Part shown: one piece after another, positions 6,806 through 12,521 of the stretch | Numbering within the stretch: the stretch's first letter is position 1 | Layout of the letters: every line of letters begins with the position of its first letter | Source of the DNA: Stephanodiscus triporus | Lineage: Eukaryota; Bacillariophyta; Thalassiosirophyceae; Thalassiosirales; Thalassiosiraceae | DNA: 12,521 bases | Direction of reading: 5' to 3' | Assembly (NCBI GenBank): GCA_036939755.1 | Contig: JALLAZ010000714.1 | Span: 1 to 12,521 of the forward strand | Notes under the pieces: model-generated | What the model was told of the DNA's origin: nothing | Seen by the model: only the letters and a program-made list of their open reading frames with translations | Database searches by the model: none | Translations under genes and position numbers: made by a program

Positions 6806-8751
6806 ATGGTTGGCATCGATCGCCGCATCGTCGTCGTCGTCGCCTTCGCCCTCGGCTCTGGGCCTCGTCTGTCCGCGGCCCTGTCGTCCACTCCTCGTCC
6901 TCGTCCTCCTCCTCCTACCATCGTTTCGTCGTCCTACGAGAAGTCCTCTTCCTCCTCCTCCTCCTCCTCCTCCTCCTCCTCCTCCGCCGCCGCCGCCGAC
7001 GTCGGCGGGAAGAGGAAGATTCGACGAATCGCCGTGGTCGGCGCGGGCGCCGTCGGTTCCTATTACGGCGGACGGCTGTGGGAGGCGGGAGGACGACGCT
7101 CCCGATCCCGGGGGGGGGACGTCGTAGTCGTCGACCACGAAGACGAAGACGACGAAGACGACGACGACGACGACGAAGGCGTCGAGACGACGACCGTCTC
7201 GTTCCACCTTCGAGGCGAGAACTACGACCACTGCACGAAACACGGCATAGAAGTGTCGAGTTGTCACGGCGATTTTAACATCCCCCCGTCGGAGCTGTCG
7301 GCCTATCGGACGACGGAGGACATGGCGCGGAGCGTCCTCGGCGCTCGCGCTGCTACCGATGACGGCACCAACTATCACGGCGACGAAGACGTTGACGTTA
7401 GGGGGGACGAATACTTCGATTGGGTCGTGTGCGCACTGAAATCCACCTCCGTGAGTAGTGTGTCGTTTCTGTGGCGATGATGGTTTGTTTTTGGTGCCCG
7501 GGCATATGTATTATTTTCGATTGACCGTCCTTATCGAATCCGAAATCGCCGTGTTCGTAATATATATCGTCCAACAGCTGGACGATGTCCCGAAACTCAT
7601 CGAGCCTCTACTATCCCCCGAGACACGCCTCCTCGTCATAATGAACGGCCTCGTCGAGGACGACCTCGTGTCGGCATTGCGTAGAAGGAGGCGCGAGATA
7701 CTTGGTCTCGACGGTCTCGGATGCAAGGCGATATACGGCGGGATGGCGCTAATATGCACGAATCGACTATCTCCGGGCATAATCAGTCACACGTACGGGG
7801 GGAAATTGGTTTGCGGCGTGGCCTATTCGGCGGACGCGGAGAAAAGAGGAGGCCACGACGGCGATCATTGCGGGTGGGTCGATTCGGACAGGCGTGCTAT
7901 CGCGGATCTGTTCCGACGGGCGTCGACGGTACCGTTCGTATTCGATCCCAATCTGAGGAGGGGTAGGTGAGGAAGAAAAAGGATATGCGCGTTTGTGTTC
8001 TTATATTTGTTGTTTTCCCTTTTTCTTGGCCTTCCCCCCGTCCGTCGCCCCTCCGTGGAAAAATGCGCGATGACCTAAAATAATGTACGAGGCTTACATC
8101 GCATTTTCTTATCCCTGTGAATCGCTCGCGTTCTCCCCCTCCCGCCCCCCAGATGGTGGAAGAATGTCTGGAATTTGCCGTTCAACGGGATATCGGTGAG
8201 CATGGGAGGCATCACGGTCGATAGGATAGTCGGCGATCCCGGCCTCCGAAGGCTCGCGTATGAGGTGATGGACGAGACGATCGCGATCGCCAACGCCGAC
8301 TTGAGGAAGCACGGATGCGCGGAAGATGAATTGCTCGGCGAAGAAGCGGTGAGAAAAAATTTTGCCCCATATGCCTTACTTCACAATGTTACTGCACTTC
8401 GCATCTAAATTCGGATTTTATGGCTATCTCTGTCATACTTACCCGCTGTTGCGCGCAGAAGGATGAAATGATGACTCTCTCTGATAATATGGGGTGAGAA
8501 TATTGTTGCATCTTCGTTCGCGCGTCGAACTTATTCCCAGCTCACGCCCATCAACCCTCATTCGTTCGTCGAACTGTAGGCCGTACAAGCCGTCCACCAT
8601 GCTGGATTTACACGCGAGGAAGGCGATGGAAGTGAAGTACCTGTTTCGGAAAGCCGTCGATCGCGCGAATGACCTCGGCGTTGACTGTCCTCACTTGGAG
8701 ACAATCGTTTGTCAAATAGAAGCGCATCAGAGATATCACAACCTTTACTGA
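6806..8751 (+). CDS. Ketopantoate reductase family enzyme (2-dehydropantoate 2-reductase-like)
   Basis: Exons are 6806-7450, 7578-7966, 8153-8348, 8459-8493 and 8580-8751 (1437 nt, 478 aa), all with GT-AG introns and the frame kept. The family reduces 2-dehydropantoate to pantoate with NADPH in pantothenate/CoA synthesis. The Rossmann motif VVGAGAVGSYYGGRL is at 77-91 (GxGxxG 79-84), CALKSTS at 209-215 (K212) and IMNGL at 236-240. The C-terminal domain has WWKNVWNLPFNG at 346-357, where K348 with N352 and N356 matches the catalytic Lys region. GPYKPSTMLDLHARKAME at 422-439 gives the substrate-binding Ser427 and Glu439. The family is about 300 aa. Extra length comes from an N-terminal extension with a possible signal or transit peptide (about 1-28) plus a Ser run (47-60), and from an acidic insert (about 107-125) inside the Rossmann fold before FHLRGENYD. 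The start has an ideal context (ACCATGG). Distant family members act on other substrates, so the pantoate role is likely but not certain. Confidence 0.9.
8459..8493 (+). other. 35-nt microexon of the reductase gene
   Basis: The exon is bounded by CGCAG (ending 8458) and GTGAGA (8494). It begins in phase 0 and ends with two bases of the next codon, and encodes KDEMMTLSDNM plus part of a Gly. It joins the third exon (ending GEEA) to the KPS...E segment. The flanking introns are 110 nt (8349-8458) and 86 nt (8494-8579). Confidence 0.8.
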
Positions 8752-8820
8752 TCTTGTCACGCCCCCCCGCGACACTAACAAAATTAATGGTAGATATCAC
8801 TATCTTTGAAACATGATCTA
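8752..8820. other. Very short convergent 3' spacer
   Basis: Only 69 nt separate the stop of the reductase gene from the stop of the minus-strand gene, so their 3' UTRs very probably overlap. No terminator or poly(A) signal is clear. Confidence 0.7.
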
Positions 8821-10800
8821 CTATCGTTTCGGAATCATCAGTAGGGCCAATTTTGCCGCAACTGCCTCCTTCCGCGAGCTCATAAGCTCCGCAATCTTTC
8901 GCACTAAGTCTGTACTCTGACCAATAGGGGCTGCACTCGATTTCCTTCCTCTGGCAGGAAACATTTTTTCCAACACCATTTCCATCTCAGAAGTTGCATG
9001 CCCAATATCATCCTCGAATTGTCGAGACCTTTCTTTAAACTCCTCAATAGACAAGTAACTGCTCGACAATGACTCTGCACATGAGGTGATATTATGTGCC
9101 ACGGCGGAAATGTTACCCGGATGCGGCGATGATACTGCCGCAGGATTAGCTAGTTCCATTTGGACAGCTGATGATCGGAATAAATAATATTTGTTGCAAA
9201 TTTTATCCTTCCACAACTGTTTGTTGGCACCTTCATTTTCCATGTCTATTTCCTCTTCTTCTGCCTTGTTCTTGTTGTAATCATTGAGGTCACTATGATT
9301 GTTCCGCCTACCATTCTCTGTGTTGCACTCTTTATTATTCGTATCATCCTCCCTGTCATTGTTACCGGGCATCCTTGGCGACGAAGATTGAATCTTGGAC
9401 AGTTCCCCACCATACCCATCATCATCATTGTTCTTCGATCCATGAAGAAGATATGATGTTTGGTGACAGACTCCCCTCTCCTCGTCATTTTGATGTTTGC
9501 CACTGTTGCCAGTTTCCGACCCGTTCATCAACTGGGCTTGCTCCTTCTGTCCGTGCTCAAAATTCGTACTACTGCTCCCAGACTTCGACGGAGAGCTGCT
9601 CTTTTGGGGCGAAGACGCATCCGACGCACTTTCGGTCGTTCCAAGTTTCCCTCCCAGACAGCACGACCAGTCTTCTTCTACGAAGCAGGACGACTTGTAC
9701 GTCTGGGTATTCGAATGGAAGGAGCCTTGGAACGATTCTGGCCAATAGTGAAAGGCGAGACCCGATCCCGGCGGGGCCATCCTCCACGAAGAGACGGCTG
9801 CATCCCGACGGTGTTTCCTTTCCCTATTGTCAATCTCGAACTGCTGGATCAAGAAATTCCTCGCGTTTACGAGGCGGTCCTCCACGGTCTCGGCAGGTTT
9901 TGCCAGCGTACCCCAAACCCGTGATGATGGTCGGGTTGTTTCGGCGGCAGCTGCTGTCTCAATAATACCGCAATCGAAAGAAAAAACGCGAAACGTGCAT
10001 GAACCGAAGGATATTGTTAAGCTCGGTGGGAGCTGTTTTGCTATGACACATAAATTTCCCGCACGCGGGGAACCATCATCGTCACTCCTATGCCGTTTCG
10101 GAGGAGGCGAATCGTTCGTCATTTGATCTCCGACCGTGTCTGGATTGTCGTCACCAGAACTCCCCCCATCACTACCAGGGTCGTACTTGATCTCCAATAT
10201 GGCAGAATCGTCCACGTGAAACACGAAGCGGTTGCCAAATCTAAATAACAACGACCTTGAGTCGACCTCTGTGGTATCATGCTCGTCGGCCTGCCGATAT
10301 CTATCACGGGTCGAGAGGACGCCGCCCCGCACCTCTTCGAGCGCCGATCCCGAGGAAAACTTCTTCACTATTGCCGCCTCGAACGTGCAAAGCGAAGGAT
10401 CCGAGTTGACCTGATAATTCCAATCGGTTTCGCCCCCGTCCGCGTCCGTGACGACGGGGAGGCGTTTGAAAAACGCCGGCCCGGACGCGACGACATCGGG
10501 CGAATAGTCATCGCCCCTGACGCGCTTTCGGCTGGCATCATCGCGACGGTCATTTCCGCCATCGTCATCGAATCTGTTATCGTATCGCGCAGTTGGCTCG
10601 ATGGATACCACGCACGGCAAACCTTCGAGGACCAACAACGCGTTATCATCCCTGGAGGGGGTCGGCGGGGCGATTGTGGAGCCGGAGTACGCGCCTTCGT
10701 CATCGTCTTTGCCGTCGACGGATGCGACGCTGCTGTCCCATACGCCGGGAGGAAGCGGACGGAGGAAGTTCAATGATCGGAGAAACGCCGCGCGATCCAT
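8821..10800 (-). CDS. Uncharacterised 659-aa protein, mostly disordered
   Basis: I do not recognise this protein. It is one uninterrupted 660-codon frame starting in an ideal context (ACCATGG at 10800), which supports a real gene. Residues 1-22 (hydrophobic/basic, LRSLNFLRPLPPGVW) look structured. Two beta-rich blocks follow: 136-207 (CTFEAAIVKKF, SLLFRFGNRFVFHVDDSAIL) and 249-282 (LCVIAKQLPPSLTISFGSCT). Residues 305-360 form a helix-like, then aromatic segment (VEDRLVNARNFLIQQFEI, AFHYWPESFQGSF). Acidic or Ser-rich disordered tracts separate them (73-100, 210-245). Residues about 385-530 are low-complexity Asn/Asp/Glu/Ser with no repeats. The C-terminus (583-659) is charged and helical, possibly a coiled coil. 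There is no signal peptide, transmembrane segment or catalytic motif. Basic patches such as RKRVR (91-95) and PPPKRHR (232-238) could be nuclear localisation signals. The C-terminal coding half is visibly less GC-rich than the N-terminal half. Confidence 0.8.
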   Translation of the reverse strand: MDRAAFLRSLNFLRPLPPGVWDSSVASVDGKDDDEGAYSGSTIAPPTPSRDDNALLVLEGLPCVVSIEPTARYDNRFDDDGGNDRRDDASRKRVRGDDYSPDVVASGPAFFKRLPVVTDADGGETDWNYQVNSDPSLCTFEAAIVKKFSSGSALEEVRGGVLSTRDRYRQADEHDTTEVDSRSLLFRFGNRFVFHVDDSAILEIKYDPGSDGGSSGDDNPDTVGDQMTNDSPPPKRHRSDDDGSPRAGNLCVIAKQLPPSLTISFGSCTFRVFSFDCGIIETAAAAETTRPSSRVWGTLAKPAETVEDRLVNARNFLIQQFEIDNRERKHRRDAAVSSWRMAPPGSGLAFHYWPESFQGSFHSNTQTYKSSCFVEEDWSCCLGGKLGTTESASDASSPQKSSSPSKSGSSSTNFEHGQKEQAQLMNGSETGNSGKHQNDEERGVCHQTSYLLHGSKNNDDDGYGGELSKIQSSSPRMPGNNDREDDTNNKECNTENGRRNNHSDLNDYNKNKAEEEEIDMENEGANKQLWKDKICNKYYLFRSSAVQMELANPAAVSSPHPGNISAVAHNITSCAESLSSSYLSIEEFKERSRQFEDDIGHATSEMEMVLEKMFPARGRKSSAAPIGQSTDLVRKIAELMSSRKEAVAAKLALLMIPKR

Positions 10801-11341
10801 GGTAGCGGGCGGAGGAAGTCGATAGTATGACCCCTATGCCTCCGCCATTCATCATTGGATGGCGTTACCCCACGTTTGAGCAGTGAGAGTAGGACAGAAG
10901 AAGAAGTATCGCAGTGCTCGTAAGCGTACCTACTAGAGTAATACCTAGAATACTTACATACATACTCTACCTAGAATATGGTACGTAAGTAGAGAGTGGT
11001 TTTGGGACGGGCGTCCCCAACACTCCTCCGACTCCATCCCGCCGTTTTGAGCTGAGAATGAGAAGCGGCAGCGCCAGCATCATCCTTCACAGAGCTTCTT
11101 TCCATTCCTTCCCTCAACGCAACCCTCAACATTAACGTTAGTGCCGGTATTGATCTTTGGGAGGTTCACTGTCTCTAAAAGCTATAAGCCCAACGCGGCG
11201 CCCGTCTCCGCAAGAGAAATTTCATTGGAAGGCGAACGGAGAAGATTCGGGTCGAGACGGACAAAGTGCGATCGATGGCACCTACTTACTTTTGACGTTT
11301 GAGTGACCGCACACCATTTCGATCCGTATAATTGCTCCGCC
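10801..11341. promoter_or_regulatory. Divergent promoter region between the uncharacterised gene and NECAP
   Basis: These 541 nt separate two divergent starts. ACCTAGAATA occurs twice (10943-10952 and 10969-10978), within an AT-rich patch that also has GGTACGTAAGTAGAGAG (10980-10996) and its near inverted form GTACCTACTAGAG. A TGACGT core, the consensus of CRE/bZIP sites, lies at 11293-11298, 44 nt before the NECAP start. Its use is not shown. No other gene is seen. Confidence 0.5.
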
Positions 11342-12166
11342 ATGTCGCAAACGGGAGGGGACGGTGCCGACGAACGCGTGGTGGTCGAACAGCGACTCCT
11401 AAAAATCGACGAAGTCTTCATCTATCGCATCCCGCCCATGCGATCCGCGGACGGACATCGGGCGGAGGATTGGAACCTGGCCAAGCCCCTCGCGACATGT
11501 TCGCTCCTCGTCGCTCGTCGGGACAACGACCTTTGCATCAACATCATGGCCGATCGTCCCAAGCCCGGTGCGCCGGAGGGGGCGACGGAAAATTACCTAT
11601 TCGCACGGAGCGAAATCCACGTCGACGTAAAGAAGCCGAGTCAGAAACTCGAATATTGGGTCAATGCCGCGGTGGATTCGTCGCGGTACTTCGCGGTCAG
11701 GATCAAGGATTCGAGAACCGGTCGGGAGGCGTTCGTCGGAGTCGGATTCAGGGAGCGCGCCGATGCCACGAACTTTCGTATGAGTTTGGACGACTACGTC
11801 GATTCGCTCAAACGGGAGGAGAAGGCGGAGGAACTTCGCAGGCGATTCGAGGAGTCGTTGACGACGGCTGGTGGGAGCTCGAAGGATGGAGGTGACGCCG
11901 TCGACGTCGAGGAGGCGCCGCTTCCCAAGTCGTGTCTTGGTTTGAAAGAGGGGGAGAAACTTCACATCAATATCACGAGCAAACGAGCGAACTCTGCCAA
12001 TAAGCCGTCTCCCAAAGTCAAGGGCGCGGGGTCGCTGATCGGACTTAAGAAGCCGCCGCCTCCTCCCGATGTTACTATGGCGTCAGATAGCTCGAGTGAT
12101 CAGGGATCAGCTGCCAACAACACTGCATCTGATGTTGACGTTGATTGGGGTGACTTTGAGGGTTGA
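11342..12166 (+). CDS. NECAP-like clathrin accessory protein (PHear domain)
   Basis: NECAP proteins bind the AP-2 adaptor and clathrin coats in endocytosis. The product is 274 aa in one exon, almost the length of human NECAPs (about 265-275). The N-terminal PHear domain spans about 12-160: FIYRIPP (26-32), GHRAEDWNLAKP (38-49), DSSRYFAVRIKDS (112-124), GREAFVGVGFRERADATNF (127-145). A second conserved block, CLGLKEGEKLHINI (198-211), follows, then a Lys/Ser/Pro linker with a proline run (238-242). The C-terminus ends in DWGDFEG; WGDF (269-272) is a WxxF motif of the kind that binds the AP-2 alpha ear. A charged helical stretch (154-172) may be a local extension. The start at 11342 follows CGCC; no better ATG is in frame upstream. 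Composition turns AT-richer over the last 30 codons. Confidence 0.95.
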   Translation: MSQTGGDGADERVVVEQRLLKIDEVFIYRIPPMRSADGHRAEDWNLAKPLATCSLLVARRDNDLCINIMADRPKPGAPEGATENYLFARSEIHVDVKKPSQKLEYWVNAAVDSSRYFAVRIKDSRTGREAFVGVGFRERADATNFRMSLDDYVDSLKREEKAEELRRRFEESLTTAGGSSKDGGDAVDVEEAPLPKSCLGLKEGEKLHINITSKRANSANKPSPKVKGAGSLIGLKKPPPPPDVTMASDSSSDQGSAANNTASDVDVDWGDFEG

Positions 12167-12521
12167 TTTTGGTCTACAATTGACTCAAATTCCTCTCAGG
12201 TTAATCCAATCTATCTCTAGAGGGCAGTGATAATTATTAACTGATTAGAGGACAGTTGATTCATGACCATGCTTGCTTTTGTGTTCAAAAAGCATATGTC
12301 TCGAGGACTAGACTCATTCTTTTGGGGGGGAGACGTATCGTACGATGGTGTATGTTGTTACAAAACCATCTTTCACCCGCAACCCACACAAACAACCAAA
12401 TAATGGAGCGATCCCAAAACTAATTTTGTGTTTGTGATTACAAACACAAAATTTATGTGTTTGTGTGTGAGTTCGTTCCCAAAACAAATTGCACGTTTTT
12501 GCGCGAGGTGGACTAGTGACT
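12167..12521. other. Gene-free AT-rich 3' flank
   Basis: This stretch holds the NECAP 3' UTR and beyond. An imperfect direct repeat is present (TAGAGGGCAGTGAT at about 12218 and TAGAGGACAGTTGAT at about 12246). Near the end, TCCCAAAACTAATTT and TCCCAAAACAAATT flank a hairpin. No gene or RNA gene is supported. Confidence 0.6.
12422..12453. repeat. Perfect 14-bp hairpin
   Basis: AATTTTGTGTTTGT (12422-12435) is the exact reverse complement of ACAAACACAAAATT (12440-12453), with a GATT loop. GTGTTTGTG is repeated just after it (12457-12465). It could be the centre or end of a small inverted-repeat element cut by the window edge. Confidence 0.85.

Noticed and set aside
6725..7378. 217-codon antisense frame across the first exon of the reductase
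   Set aside because: It is low-complexity (Gly, Asp, Val runs) and is the shadow of the repeats in the sense gene, which has the Rossmann motif.
9375..9965. 196-codon plus-strand frame opposite the uncharacterised gene
   Set aside because: No domain is recognisable, and the minus-strand frame is over three times longer with an ideal start context.
1..12521. CRISPR arrays, bacterial operons, tRNA or rRNA genes
   Set aside because: No regularly spaced repeats, no Shine-Dalgarno-driven gene strings and no cloverleaf or rRNA-like sequence were found on either strand by eye.

Overview
The window is nuclear DNA from a eukaryote, most likely a diatom and probably a centric one (inference). The supporting signs are short GT-AG spliceosomal introns (35 to 250 nt scale), single-exon trafficking genes, a Ty1/copia retrotransposon relic, a secreted Cys-rich repeat gene with a Pro/Thr/Ser linker of the kind common in diatoms, and GC-rich genes full of triplet-repeat low-complexity tracts. 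Nothing suggests a prokaryote: there are no operons or Shine-Dalgarno sites, and most gene starts carry a good Kozak context.

Region 1 (1-2254) is AT-richer accessory DNA. It holds the broken 3' end of a copia-type pol gene (RNase H region), then a decaying Cys-rich repeat gene (617-1747) with two apparent single-base frameshifts, and then a gene-free stretch ending in a run of 19 G.

Region 2 (2255-12166) is a compact block of six genes on strictly alternating strands. They are a PP2C-type Ser/Thr phosphatase (-), a mitochondrial pyruvate carrier (+), the TRAPP subunit Bet3/TRAPPC3 (-), a ketopantoate-reductase family enzyme (+), an unrecognised 659-aa protein (-), and the clathrin accessory protein NECAP (+). 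Three divergent spacers act as shared promoter regions (3716-4162, 6527-6805, 10801-11341), and two short spacers hold convergent 3' ends (5517-5896, 8752-8820). The genes belong to different pathways (signalling, mitochondrial import, ER-Golgi tethering, cofactor synthesis, endocytosis), so this is not a functional cluster.

The most striking item is the mitochondrial pyruvate carrier. After removal of two introns, a single 302-aa protein carries an MPC1-like half and an MPC2-like half joined by a linker with an extra hydrophobic segment. MPC normally works as a heterodimer of two separate small proteins, so this looks like a single-chain heterodimer with a 3-1-3 membrane layout resembling SWEET transporters. 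The second half cannot be an independent gene: the frame of its first exon is closed by a stop 22 nt upstream and has no ATG before the domain.

Region 3 (12167-12521) is AT-rich, gene-free DNA with a perfect 14-bp hairpin.
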